From Piliocolobus tephrosceles (lineage: Eukaryota > Chordata > Mammalia > Primates > Cercopithecidae): a stretch of 64,000 nucleotides of DNA. Numbering within the stretch: position 1 is the stretch's first letter; every line of letters begins with the position of its first letter. The DNA lies in assembly GCF_002776525.5 (NCBI RefSeq), contig NC_045443.1, forward strand, positions 45,662,547 through 45,726,546, read 5' to 3'. A model generated the notes under the pieces. The model worked only from the letters and a program-made list of their open reading frames with translations, was not told the origin of the DNA and did not search any database. Shown here one piece after another: positions 48,011 through 60,392 of this stretch. The translations under genes were made by a program, and so were the position numbers.

Positions 48011-48668
48011 TTTTTAACACAACCAGGACATTAGAAATTGTGAAGTTAGCAATGTTTCAGACTTAACATCAGTGAGTCCATCTTGGGCTACTGACTCCAT
48101 GTTGAACTGTTTGATGAATGTTGAGACCACAAAGGAACTATGAAAAACATTTCCTTCACAAACAACCATACTCTTAACAATATACAAGACAAGGAAACTG
48201 GTCCTTATCTTTAGGAACACTCCATGAAATCACCTTTGCTAAAATTATGACAGTGAGAGAAATCTGACATAGCTGACTCAATCCTGTTTCTAACCTCACA
48301 AGCTGTCTTTGTTCACTCCTGGTGTAAGCCAAGCTAACTATGGGAGCTAAATATATATATCCCTAAATGCAGAGGATATTTAAAAAGAAAGGCTGAAAGT
48401 TATAGTTTAACTTTAGAGACACATGCACAGAAAGAGAGAGGCTTGCTCTGTCACCCAGGCTTGAGTACTATGGCACAATCACTGCTCACTGCAGCCTTGA
48501 CCTCCTGGGCTCAAGTAGTCCTCCCACTTCAGCCTCCCAAGTAGCTGGGACCACAAATGCGTGCCATCATACCCGACTAATTTTTTTTATTTTTTGTAGA
48601 GACAAAGGCTCACTATGTTACCCAAGCTAGGCTCAAACTCCTGGGCTCAAGAGATCTTCCTGCCTCTG

Positions 48669-49165
48669 ATAGTGGATGGTTTTGTTATCAGGTATACAAA
48701 CATGAGAACTCTTTCTGACAACTTTGACACCACTAAACTTCTTTTAAGTTTCCCCATGAAAAAAGAGAAGCATCTCCAGGGCTGGGCATGGTGGCTCATG
48801 CCTGTAATTCCAGCACTTTGGGAGGCCGAGGTGGGCAGATCACTTGAGGTCAGAAGTTCGAGACCAGCCTGGCCAACATGGTGAAACCCCGTCTCTACTA
48901 AAAATACAAAAATTAGTCAGGCATGGTGGTGCATACCTGTAATCCCAGCTACTTGGGAGGCTGAGGCAGGAGAATCATTTGAACCCTGGAGGCAGAGGTT
49001 GCAGTGAGCTGAGGTCACACCACTGCACTCCAGCCTGAGTGCACTGAGTGCACACAGCAAGACTCCACTAAAAAAATAAAATAAAATAAAATAAATCACC
49101 AAAATTCTAGAGGAGCTGCTCCCAGAACCTATACAAAGCAAGAGAATCCAAGCAGCACACAGATA
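48669..49165 (+). repeat. Duplicated segment inserted in the Alu
   Basis: 48672-48779 plus 49094-49165 matches 46725-46895 in direct orientation; an Alu (48780-49093) later split it. Confidence 0.85.
48780..49093 (+). mobile_element. Alu
   Basis: Complete Alu with an (AAAAT)n tail; ATCTCCA and ATCACCA flank it. Confidence 0.95.
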
Positions 49166-49790
49166 TAATCCCAAAGTGCTGAGATTACAGGTGTGAGAAC
49201 CACACTTAGCTTATGGTTTACCTTTAAAGCAAAGATTATAACAATCCTTTCCCAAAACTAACTGCCTCCTTGCTTGGAGACTGAAACCACCTGTATAAAA
49301 CTAACAAATTGGCCACAAGCTTAGAATTATGGTTCAGGAGTCATGTAGCTGGAGGTCACAAGATGTAACCTCCCCAGTTGCTCCAATAGATAACATCAAG
49401 ACTGGTGTTTGAGGTAATTTTCAGACCTTGCATTCTAATGGACCAGCTGGCACCACCCAAACTGTTACCCGTATCAAGAAACTGATTCAACTAGTCCTGT
49501 GACCTACACCCGGGAACTAACTCAATGCAAGGAGACAGCTTAAACCCCCTGTGATTTCACTCCTGACTCAACCAATAAGCATTCTCCATTCCCTAACCCC
49601 CTGCTTACCAAACTATCCCTGAAAATCCCTCCCCTCCAAATTCTCAGGGAGGCAAATTTGGGAATTATCTCTTGTCCTTCTCACTTGGCTGGCCGTGGGA
49701 TTAGTAACCTCTTTGCTGCAACACCTGCTGTTCTCAGTGCATTGACTTTTCTGGGCAAAAAGAAATCATCAGGCTGTAGCATGCATATAG

Positions 49791-50261
49791 GTTTTTCCTA
49801 ACTGATGCAAATGCACCCTTCTACTAATGGTTAAAGACTTCTTTGTTTAATCCACCAATAAAATAATTTGAACATTTATGTAATCTAAATGAATTCCTAT
49901 AAATGTGAACCTCCTCACTCCTCTCAGGTGATGCAGCCTCTAACTGCCACCTGGGTTGCAACCCTCATTTCTGAGTAAATGCTTATTTGCCTCTGACCTG
50001 TTGATTCCTCTTTTTTTTTTTTTTTAAAGGAGTAATGAAATATTCAGAATAACACAGCAGTTAAAACAGGATATATAAGAAAATACACAGCCCCAGATGC
50101 AGAGGATACTAAAAAAGAAAGTCTGAAAGTTAATGAGCTAAGCACCCATCTCAATAAATTTTTTAAAAAAAGAAAATGAACTCAAGTACGAAGATGAAGG
50201 AACTAATAAAAAGCAGAAAATAATGAAAATAGAAAACAGGTATAGATTTTTTTTCCTACAG
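49791..50261. other. A/T-rich sequence, no gene seen
   Basis: Contains a T run at 50012-50026; possibly more ERV or L1 debris. No gene. Confidence 0.4.
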
Positions 50262-53200
50262 GAGGGTGGACAAGATGGCCAACTAGATGCAGCCAAGAAG
50301 TGCTGCTCCCACCAAGAGAGACCTAATTATCAAGAAAACCATCATAATTTGGACAAATCTCTGGAGAGAAAAAGCCAAGAGTAGATGGAGAGGCAGCATT
50401 GATGCCAAGACTGAAGAGGGAGGAAGCTGGGAACCCTGCACAGATGACCTGAATGCTAGGGCTAGTTCCACCCTTGAAGGTCTCCCGGTAAAGAGGTGAG
50501 TGAGGAACGGCTCACTCTTGCCGTGGACATCTGGGATCCTAGCTACAGGGGACCTCACATCCCCCATGGATGTGTGAGCTGGCAGGGGGATCTCCCCAGG
50601 GAAGAGGAAGAGACAGACCTTCAGATAGTGTGGAGCCTGGGAATTTTTGTGTGCTGGGCAGCTCCAGCAGAGATCAGCCATAGACACCCATCTCCTAGGG
50701 CTCCCCATCCACCTCTAAGAGGCACTGGCTCCCACTGACTTCTAGCCTAGAGAGGATAGGGCTAGCTTCCCCATGGGAGCGGGGCAAGTCTGTTCCACAA
50801 GCCCTCCTGCCCTCCAGCCCCTCCCAGGGCTCAAGCCCAGCTGTCCCACGGGGTGGGTACACAGTGCAGCCGCCACAGCCCAGCCTCAATGCAGTGCTCC
50901 ACCTGAGTAAATTCCTGGCAAACCAGGAACACATCAGATCTTTCAGCGCAGCCAGAATCCAACCCCAAGCTGTGGGACGTCTGGTGCTTCCAGAGCAGCT
51001 GGAGAGTACAAAGCCAAGATCTGTGGCCCACACTGGAGTGAAGTACGAGCCCCCACTCTCAGTGCACTGAGACGGAGAAGACGCGTATGTTCCAGGGGTG
51101 GATGGGAGCAGGGTGTACCTCCCTACACAAGGCCGGTCTAGAAGGGGTGTAACGTATCTCCCTGTCACAGGCTCTGGCCAAGGTGGCACCCTAGACCCAA
51201 AACACCTAACAAAATAAACATGAGTGCTGGACTGGTGATCAGAGGGAACTGCCCCACAGCCCAGGAGCAGACCTGGTGAGGGGGCCATCACTTCCTGCCA
51301 GCCACATAGAGCAGGCCTGCAAATGTGAGGAGGTACAAAACTCATATATGCCTGGTTATTAGCCTAGCTACCTGCCATTACTCTTAGGCGTCATCTACTG
51401 GCTTGCAGCTCAAACTACAACAAGAAAAATTATCCTTCCAATATCTATCTATGAAACCAAGCCCAAGAATTCACCCACACATAAAGATCCTGTACAGAGC
51501 CCTGGCCTTCTGGAAGCATCCAGAAATGAAACCAACTAAATATACTCAATTTATGCCACAATTAAAGGAACATCAACCCTCCCATATGAAAAATAATCAG
51601 AGCAAGAACTCTAGCAATTCAAAAAGCCAGAGTATCCCCTTATCTCCAAATGAGTCCACTAACTCCCCAGCAATGGTTCTTAAGCAGTCTGAAATAACTG
51701 AATTGACAAACACAGAAACATAGAATTCAGAATCTGGATGGCAAGGAAGCTCATCAAGATTCAGGGGAAAGTTGAAACCCAATCCAAGGAATCCAGTAAA
51801 GCAATCCAAGAGGTAAAAATGAAATAGCCATTTTAAGAAAGGATCAAACTGAACTTCTAGAGTTGAAAAACTCACTACAATAATTTCATAATATAATGAA
51901 AAGTAGTAACAGCAGAATAGACCAAGCTGGAGAAAGGATTTCAGTGCTCAAAGACCAATTCCTTGAATCAACTAAGACAAAAATAAAGAAAAAAGAATTA
52001 AGAAAAATGAACAAAACCTCTGAGAAATATGGGATTATGTAAAGACACCAAATCTGTGACTCATTGGCATTCCTGAGAGAGGAGAGAGAATAAGCAACTT
52101 GGAAAGTATATTTGAGGATACAGTCCATGAAAATTTACCTAATCTTGATAGAGAAGTTGACATGCAAGTCCAAGAAACACAGGAAACCCCAGATAGATAC
52201 TATAAAAAATGACAATCCCCAAGGAACATAGTCATCAGATTCACCAAGGTTAACACAAAAGAAAAAATTTTTAAAGTAGCTAGAGAGAAGAGTCAAATCA
52301 CATACAAAGGGAATCCCATCAGGCTAGGAGCAGACTTCTCAGTAGAAACCTTAAATGCCTGAAGAGAAGGGGGCCTATTTTCAGCATTGTTAAAGAGAAG
52401 AAATTCAACCAAGAATTTCATATCTCACCAAACAGAGCTTCATACATGAAAGAAAAATAAAATCCTTCTCAGACAAGTAAATGCTGAGAAAATGTTTCAA
52501 CTAGCTAGACTAACAAAGAAAAATAGAAGAGAAGATCCAAATAAGTATAATCAGAACTGACAAACATGACATTTTACAACTGATGCCACAGAAACACAAA
52601 AGATCCTCAGATAATACTATGAACAACTCTATGCACACAAATTAGAAAATCTAGAGGAATGGATAAATTCCTGGAAACACACAATCTGCCAGGATTAAGT
52701 CAGGAAGAGACTGAAACCCTGAGCAGACCAGTATGAAGCTCTGAAATTGAATCAGTAATAAAAATAAACCTACCAACCAAAAAATTCCCTGGACCACATG
52801 GATTTACATACGAATTCTACCAGATATATAAAGAAGAACTGGTACCAATACTACTGAAACTATTCCTAAAAATCAAGGTGGAGGGACTTCTCTCATTCTT
52901 TGAAGCCATCCATCAGCATAATACCAAAATCTGGCAGTGACACAACAAAAAAAGAAAATGCCAGGCCAATGCCTCTGTTGAAAATAGATGTGAAAATCAT
53001 CAACAAAATACTAGCAAACTGAATCCAGCCACACATCAAAGAGTTAATTCACCGCTATGGTGAGTTTTAACTAAACCCTTGTGGTTTAGTTAAAAACCAC
53101 AACTAAGTAGGCTTTATTCCTGGGATGCAAGGTTGGTTCAGCATACATAAATAAATGTTATTCATCATATAAACATAATTAAAAGCAAAAACTATATGAT

Positions 53201-53550
53201 CAACTCAATAGACACAGAAAAAGTTTTCAGTAAAATCCAACATCACTTCATGATTAAAAAAAAAAAACCCTCAGCAGACCAGGCGTCAAAGAAACATACC
53301 CCAAAATAGTAAGAGCCACCTATGACAAACCCACAGCCAACATCATGCTGAACAGGTAGAAGCTGGAACCATTCCCCTGAGAACTGGAACAGAATGAAGA
53401 TGCCTACTCTCACTACTCCTATTCAACATAGTACTGTCCTAGCCAGAGCAATCAGGCAAAAGAAAGAAATAAAAGACATCCAAATTGGAGAAGAAGTCAA
53501 ACTATCTCTCTTTGCTGATGATTGAGTCTATCTTTAAAAAATCCTAAAGG

Positions 53551-53840
53551 GGCCGGGCGTGGTGGCTCATGCCTGTAATCCCAGTACTCTGGGAGGCCAA
53601 GGCTGGCAGATCACGAGGTCAGGAAATCGAGACCATCCTAGCTAACTTGATGAAACCCCATCTCTACTAAAAATACAAAAAATTTGGTGGGCATGGTGGT
53701 GGGCACCCATAGTCCCAGCTACTCAGGAGGCTGAGGCAGGAGAATGGTGTGAACCCAGGAGGCAGAACTTGCAGTGAGCCGAGATCACACCACTGCACTC
53801 CAGCCTTGGTGACAGAGAGAGACTCTGTCTCAAAACAAAA
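53551..53840 (+). mobile_element. Alu nested in L1
   Basis: AluY-like copy flanked by AAAATCCTA(A/G)AG, its target duplication. Confidence 0.95.
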
Positions 53841-53960
53841 GAAGGAAGGAAGGAAGGAAGGAAGGAAGGAAGGAAGGAAGGAAGGAANNNNNNNNNNGAA
53901 GGAAGGAAGGAAGGAAGGAAGGAAGGAAGGAAGGAAGGAAGGAAGGAAGGAAGGAAGGAA
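53841..53960. repeat. (GGAA)n microsatellite containing an assembly gap
   Basis: Long GGAA/GAAG tetranucleotide run grown from the Alu tail; 10 N at 53888-53897, so the true length is unknown. Confidence 0.97.
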
Positions 53961-54356
53961 AGAGAAAAAGAAAAAAAAGAAAAAAGAAAATCCTAGAGAC
54001 TCTACCAAAAGGTTCCTGGAACTGACAGACAATTTTAGCAAGGTTTCAGGACACAAAATCAATGTACAAAAATCAGTAGCACCTCTGCACCCAATAATGC
54101 CCAGGCTGAGAGTTAAATCAAGAACACAATCCTATTTACAATAGCCACAAAGAAAATGAAATACCTAGGAATACAGCTAACCAAGGAGGTGAAAGATCTC
54201 TGCAAGAAGACTACAAAACACTGCTAGAAAGTATCAGAGACAACACAAAAAACATTCCATGCTCACAGATTGGAAGAATCAATATCATGAAAATGACCAT
54301 ACTGCCCAAAGCAATTTACAGATTGAAGGCTATTTCTATCAAACTACTAACATTCA

Positions 54357-54658
54357 GGCCAGGTGCAGTGGCTTATGCCTGTAATCCCAGCACTTTGGAA
54401 AGCCAAGGCATGTGGATCACCTGAGGCCAGGAATTCGAGACCAGCCTGACCAATATGGTGAAACCCTGTCTGTACTAAAAATACAAAAATTAGCTCAGTG
54501 TGGTGGCATGTGTCTGTAGTCCCAGCTACTTGGGAGGCTGAGACAGGAGAATCACTTGAACCCAGGAGGCAGAGGTCGCAGTGAGCCAAGATCACGCCAC
54601 TGCACTCCAGCCTGGGTCACAGAGTGAGACTCCATCTCAAAACAAAACAAAAAAAAAA
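54357..54658 (+). mobile_element. Alu nested in L1
   Basis: Complete Alu flanked by ACTACTAACATTC on both sides. Confidence 0.95.
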
Positions 54659-55489
54659 CTACTAACATTCTTCACAGAATTAGAAGAAACTATTCTAAAA
54701 TTCATATGGAAACCAAGAAAGAGCCCAAATAGTCAAAGCAATCGTAAGCAAAAAGAATAAAGCCAGAGACATCACTGTACCCAACTTCAGCCTATACAAT
54801 AAGGCTACAGCAACCAAAATAGCACCGTACTGATACAAAACAGATACATAAACATATGGAACAGAAGAGAGAACCCAGAAATACAACTGCACACCTACAA
54901 CCATCTTTTCTTCAACAAAGTTAACAAAAACAAGCCAAGGAGAAAGGAGTCACTGTTCAACAAATGGTGGTGAGATAACTGGCTAGCCATATGCAGAAGA
55001 ATAAAACCAGGCCCTATTCACAATATATAAAAATTAACAATATGTAACATTTTTCACAATATATAAAAATTAACTCAAATGGATTAAAAATTTAAATGTA
55101 AGACCTTAAATTATAAAAATCCTAAAAGAAAACCTGAGAGATACCATTTGTGGCATTGGCCTTGAAAAACAATTTTTGACTGAGTTCCCAAAAGCAATTG
55201 CCACAAAACCAAAAATTGACAAGTGGAACCTAATTAAACTAAAGAGCTTCTTCAGAGCAAAAGAAACTATCAACAGATTAAACAGACAACCTACAGAATG
55301 GGAGAGAATTTTTGCAAACTATGCACCTGACAAAGATCTAATATCCAGCATCTATAAGAAACTTAAACAAATTTACAAGAAAAAAACAACCCCATTAAAA
55401 AGTGGGCAAACGACATGAACAGACACTTCTTGAAAGAAGATATACAAGCAGCCAACAAACATGACAAAATGCTCATCATCACTAATCAT

Positions 55490-56609
55490 TATCGGGGGGA
55501 TCCAACCCCCAGTATTTCAACATAGGTTCTTTCTATTTTCCCTAAGTGTTGGCCGGTCTGAGAAATAAAGAGAAAGAGTACAAAGAGAGAAATTTTAGAG
55601 CTGGTTCTCCGGGGGTGACATCACATATCAGTAGGACTGTGATACCCACCAGAGCCACAAAACCAGCAGATTTTTATTAAGGACTTCAAAAGGGGAAGGG
55701 GTGTGGCAAAAAGGAGAACAAAGATCACATGATTCTGAGGCCAATAAAGATCACAAGGCAAAGGACAAAGCAAAGATTACAAGGCAAAGGGCAAAATCAA
55801 AAACTCCTGATAAGGGTCTATGTTCAGCTGTGCGCATATTGTGTTGATAAACATCTTAAACAACAGAAAACAGGGTTCAAGAGCAGATAACTGGCCTGAG
55901 CTCAAATTTACCAGGGCAGGGTTTCCCAATCCTCGTAAGCCTGAGGGTACTATAGGAGACCAGGGTGTATTTCAGTCCTCATCTCAACTGCATAAGACAG
56001 ACACTCCCAGAGTGGCCATTTATAGACCTCCCCATGGAATGCAATTCCTTTCCCAGGGTCTTAATTATTAATATTCCTTGGTAGGAAAAGAATTTAGTGA
56101 TATCTTCCCTACTTGCACGTCCACTTATAGGCTCTCTGCAAGAAGAAAAATATAGCTGTATTCTGCCCAACCCTGCAGGCAGTCAGACCTTATGATTGTC
56201 TTCCCTTGTTTCCCTGAAAATTGCTGTTATTCTGTTCTTTTTCAAGGTGCACTGATTTCATAGTGTTCAAACACACATGTTTTACAATCAATTTGTATAG
56301 TTTAACACAATAGTGGTCCTGAAGTGATGTACATTCTCAGCTTATGAAGATAACAGGATTAAGAGATTAAATATAGGTTTAAGAAATTATAAAAGTATTA
56401 ATTTTGGGAACCGATAAATGTCCATATTAAAATGAAATCTTCACAATTTATGTTCAGAGATTGCAGTAAAGCCAGGCGTAAGAAATTTTAAAAGTATTAA
56501 TTTTGGGAACTGATATATGTCCATATTAAAATGAAATCTTCACAATTTATGTTCCTCTGCCATGGCTCCAGCCGGTCCCTCCATTCGGGGTTCCTGACTT
56601 CCCACAACA
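55490..56609 (-). mobile_element. Solo MER11 LTR (HML-8) nested in L1
   Basis: 1120 bp on the minus strand, starting TGTTGTGGGAAGTCAGGAAC and ending GGATCCCCCCGATA, with an ATAAA poly(A) region near 55565. AATCAT flanks it at 55484-55489 and 56610-56615. About 75 bp inside the LTR are duplicated (56385-56440 and 56480-56550). Confidence 0.9.
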
Positions 56610-57375
56610 AATCATCAAATAAATGCAAATCAAAACCAAAATGAGATACCATCTCACACCAGTCGGAAGGGCTATTAATAAAAAGTCAAAAAAATAACAG
56701 ATGCTGGTGAGGTTGCAGAGAAAAAGAAATTCTTAAACACTGTTGGGAGTGTAAATTAGTTCAACCACTGTGGAAGACAGTATGGTGATTCCTCAAAGAC
56801 CTACAGACAGAAATACCATTCAACCCAGCAATCCCATTCCTGGGTGTATTACCCAAAGGAATATAAATTGTTCTGTCATAAAGACACATGCACGTGTATG
56901 TTCACTGCAGCACTATACACAACAGCAAAGACATGGAATCAACCTAAATTCCCACAATGATAGACTGGATAAAGAAAATATGGCACATATTCACCATGGA
57001 ATACCATGCAGCCATAAAAACAAATGAAATCATGTCCTTTGCAGGTCATGGATGGAGCTAGAGGCCATTATCCTTAGCAAACTAGTACAGGAACAGAAAA
57101 CAAAATACCACATGTTCTCATTTATAAGTAGATGCTAAATAATGAAAACACATGGACACACAGAGGGGAACAACACAAACTGGGGCCTATTGGAGGGTGA
57201 AGGGTGGGCGGTGGAGGTTGGGAGGAGGTAGAGGATCAGAAAAACTAACTAATGATTACTAAGTTTAATATCTGGGTGGGGAAATAAGATGTACAACAAA
57301 CCCCGTGACACAAGTTTACCTATACAACAAACCTGCACATGTAGCCCTGAACTTAAAAGTTAAAAAGAAACCAGG

Positions 57376-57674
57376 GCCAGGCACAGTGACATGCACCTGT
57401 AATCCCGGCACTTTGGAAGACCAAGGCAGGCAGATCACCTGAGGTCAGGGGTTCGAGACCAGCCTGGCCAACATAGTGAAACCCTGTCTCTACTACAAAT
57501 ACAAAAATTAGGCAGACATTGTGGCTTGCATCTGTAATCCTAGCTACTCAGGAGACTGGGGCAGGGGAATCACTTGAACCTGGGAGGTGGAGTTTGAAGT
57601 AAGCCAAGATTGTGCCATTGCACTCCGTCCAGCCTGGGCAACAGAGCGAGACTCCATCTCAAAAAAAAAAAAAA
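57376..57674 (+). mobile_element. Alu at the L1 3' tail
   Basis: Complete Alu; AAAGAAACCAG occurs before and after it. Confidence 0.95.
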
Positions 57675-58185
57675 GAAAGAAACCAGAATAGTCTTATAAA
57701 CATTAAATAAATTCAGCTAGTAATTAAAATCCTTCTTCAAAATAAATTCCAGTAAATTCTATTATATCAAATAATTAAGAAATGAATAGTTTTAGTATTA
57801 TATAAAATATCCAACAAAAAAAGAAAAAGGTTGATTTTCCAACCCTTTTTATGAGATTAGCCTAGCAATGATACCATGATCTCAGGACATTTCAAAGACT
57901 GTAAGAAAAAATGGAAATCACAGGTCCCTCTCATTTGTGAACATTATTACAAAAGTCCTAAATTTAAAACTAACAAACCAAATTCATCAATAAATGAAAA
58001 GAGTAACATATAATGATAACACTGGATTTGCTCCAGAAATGCAATGTTTATTAAACATGGGTGTGGTATTGTGGTAAAATAAGAAATATATATATGTTTG
58101 GTCTCAGTCTCTTTTTTTATTTTTTGGTCCTCAGTCTCTAGTTGCTGGCTCACAGCTCCCAAAATCTTTGGAATCTATGGAGTTA
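57675..58185. other. A/T-rich sequence, no gene seen
   Basis: Reads like old L1 ORF2 debris around 57700-58050; no open frame. Confidence 0.4.
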
Positions 58186-58427
58186 TAAGTGTATCTTTTG
58201 TATGCTAACAAGGCACAATTAAAGAATTGGGACTTTCAACCCCACCCCCCAACCTCCAGGGAGGGGAGAGGAGCTGAAGATTGAGTTGATCACCAATGTT
58301 TGTACAGAGGCTTCATTAGTAGTCATGAATGATTACATCATAATACACAGTTATGCCTATATAACAAAGATAATGAAGCCTCCATAAAACCCAAAAGGAA
58401 ATATTCAGAGATTCCAAGTTGGTGAAC

Positions 58428-59194
58428 AATGAGGACTAAGCTCTGATTTTTTATCTTGCCCAAATTTCTACCTAAGGGGTCTAGGGAATCATGTCCTACA
58501 AACCATAAATTTCTCATCAGATGGGTTTATTTGACCCTATATATTGTGACTTACTTTTCAATCTGACTCTGGCATAACATTATGAGACAAGGAACAAATA
58601 TTTAACCCCAAAATATATTTCCTTGCCATACCTTGAAATTGCCCTGCAAAGTTTATGTGGGAAAAATCCACATTCTATAGAGAATCCCCTTTCCCCTTTG
58701 TTTTTCTTCCTTCCTTTCCAGATCCAGGAGATAATCAGCTAAGAGACAGGCACCCTTTTAAGTTCCATAAGAAACATTTTACAACCTGCTCTCTCTGAAG
58801 TCCCCTATCTGAGAGCTTCCTCTGTACAATAAAACTTGGTCTCCACAATCATTTATCTTAACCTGAACATTTCCTTTGATCCCAGGTCTTCAGATAAACT
58901 CAACCAATTGTCAATCAGAAAATGTTTAAACTTACCTATGGCCTGGAAGCCCCCTCCACCCTGCGCTTTGAGTTGTCCTACTTTTCTGAATGAAACCAAT
59001 GTATTTCTTATGTGTGTTTGATTGCTGTCTCATGTCTCCCTAAAATATATAAAACCAAGCTGTACCCTGACCACCTTCGGTACATGTTCTCAGGACTCCC
59101 TGAGGGTTGTGTCACAGGCCATGGTCACTCATATTCGGCTCAGAATAAATCTCTTAAAATATTGTACAGAATCTGACTCTTTTTGTCAACAACA
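58428..59194 (+). mobile_element. Nested class I LTR
   Basis: Starts TGAGGACTAAG, has ATATATAAAACC at 59046 and an AATAAATC poly(A) signal near 59144. Inserted in the surrounding LTR; AACA-type repeats at both edges. Confidence 0.6.
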
Positions 59195-59442
59195 AGAACA
59201 CATCCACTTGCTGAGTGAGTGGCACCCCCCAACTCCACTGGAGAGAAGCTCCTGCACTTGGGACCCTTCCATGACTCAATCTGTGTATCTCTTCATCTGG
59301 CTGTTCATTTGTATCCTTTAAAATATCCTTTGTAATAAATGGCCAAATGAAAGTAAAGTGTTTCCCTGAGTTCTGAGCTGCTCTAGCAAATTAATAAAAA
59401 AGTAGGAGGGGATTGTGGGAGCCCCCAATATATGGTTGGTCA

Positions 59443-59944
59443 TGTAAACTGGCCCTACTTTATTGATAACAGAATGTCAAGTTGCCTCGTATGTATAACA
59501 GCCAAAACTGTGAATCATGTAGTCCAGGCATATGCAATAGAAAAGCTTTGACATCTAACAACACTCAGAACCAATGTTTCCTCCCCATGGAACCAAGAAC
59601 ACCAGAACATTACCAGAACTTGAATACTGGAACCCTTTCAGAAGTGAGGGGTCTGTTGGCCAGGAATATCCAGATCTAAAATCCACCTAAACATACCTTA
59701 TCATAAATGGTCAAATTTGAAGCCCTCCAATTAGACCCTGCCAAGCCAACATTCCTAATACTTTCCTTTGCCCTCCAACCACTTTGGACTTGCGCCAGAC
59801 CCCAAATCAAGGAGACAAATTTGAGTTGCACTTCCTATCTCCTTGCTGGTTGGCCTTGCAATAAAGCCATTCTTTTCTCAAAAGCTGCTGTTATAGTATT
59901 GGCTTCTATGCATGTCAGAAAACAAGCCTGTTCTCTTAGCAACA
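59443..59944 (+). mobile_element. Nested solo LTR
   Basis: 502 bp from TGTAAACTGG to TTAGCAACA with AATAAAG near its end. GTCA and ATCA flank it, a likely 4-bp duplication with one change. Confidence 0.65.
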
Positions 59945-60083
59945 ATCAGAAGTATAGATGACAACCTATTACATGTGATTAGCACCTGAAGGAGGCAGGG
60001 AGCCTCATGGGACTGGACCCTCAACCAGTGGGACCTGTTGCCCACTCCGGGTAGAGCACGTCAGAACTGAGGTAAGTTAGAGG

Positions 60084-60392
60084 CTGCATGCAGTGGCTCA
60101 TGCCTGTAATCCCAGCACTTTGGGAGGCCAGAGCAGGTAGATCACTTAGGTCAGGAGTTCAAGACCAGCCTAGCCAGCATGATGAAACCCTGTCTCTGCT
60201 AAAAATATAAAAATTTAGCCAAGTGTGGTAGTGCATGCCTGTTGTCCCAGCTACTTGAGAGGCTGAGGCAGGAGAATTGTTTGAACCCAAGAGGCAGAGG
60301 CTGCAGCAAGCTGAGATCATACCACTGCACTCCAACCTGGGCAACAAAGTGAAACTCTGTCTCAAATTTTAAAAAATAAATAAATAAATAAA
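60084..60392 (+). mobile_element. Alu
   Basis: Complete Alu with (AAAT)n tail; AGTGAGGTAAGTTA-like sequence on both sides. Confidence 0.95.

Larger units (their letters stand above)
48437..49210 (-). mobile_element. Alu in reverse, itself interrupted
   Basis: Its body is 48437-48668, broken at CTTCCTGCCTC, and its 5' end resumes at 49166 (ATAATCCCAAAGTGCTGAGATTACAG). About 500 bp lies between. Confidence 0.9.
48030..49790 (+). mobile_element. LTR (MER4-like class I) with nested Alus
   Basis: LTR sequence 48030-48436 and 49212-49790 is interrupted by a composite Alu block. It shares blocks with 14240-14690 (CAGCTGGCACCACC, CAGGAGTCATGTAGCTGGAGG). Family by memory only. Confidence 0.55.
50262..57375 (+). 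mobile_element. Old full-length L1 with nested insertions
   Basis: Starts with an L1 5' end (GGAGGGTGGACAAGATGGCC), has GC-rich 5' UTR to about 51400, decayed ORF1 (about 51400-52450), decayed ORF2 (about 52560-57000) and a 3' UTR ending CTGCACATGTAGCCCTGAAC and an A-rich tail. Nested in it are Alus at 53551 and 54357 and a MER11 LTR. Most frames are destroyed; 55176-55418 still reads a C-terminal ORF2 stretch (IDKWNLIKLKSF). Confidence 0.9.

Noticed and set aside
50695..51345. A 216-codon open frame antisense to the L1 5' UTR, considered as L1 ORF0
   Set aside because: Known ORF0 is only about 70 codons and lies nearer the 5' end of younger L1s; this old, GC-rich leader can hold a long frame by chance.
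53667..54144. 131-codon frames with Pro-Ser-Phe-Leu or Lys-Glu-Gly-Arg repeats
   Set aside because: They translate the GGAA microsatellite across a gap of N.
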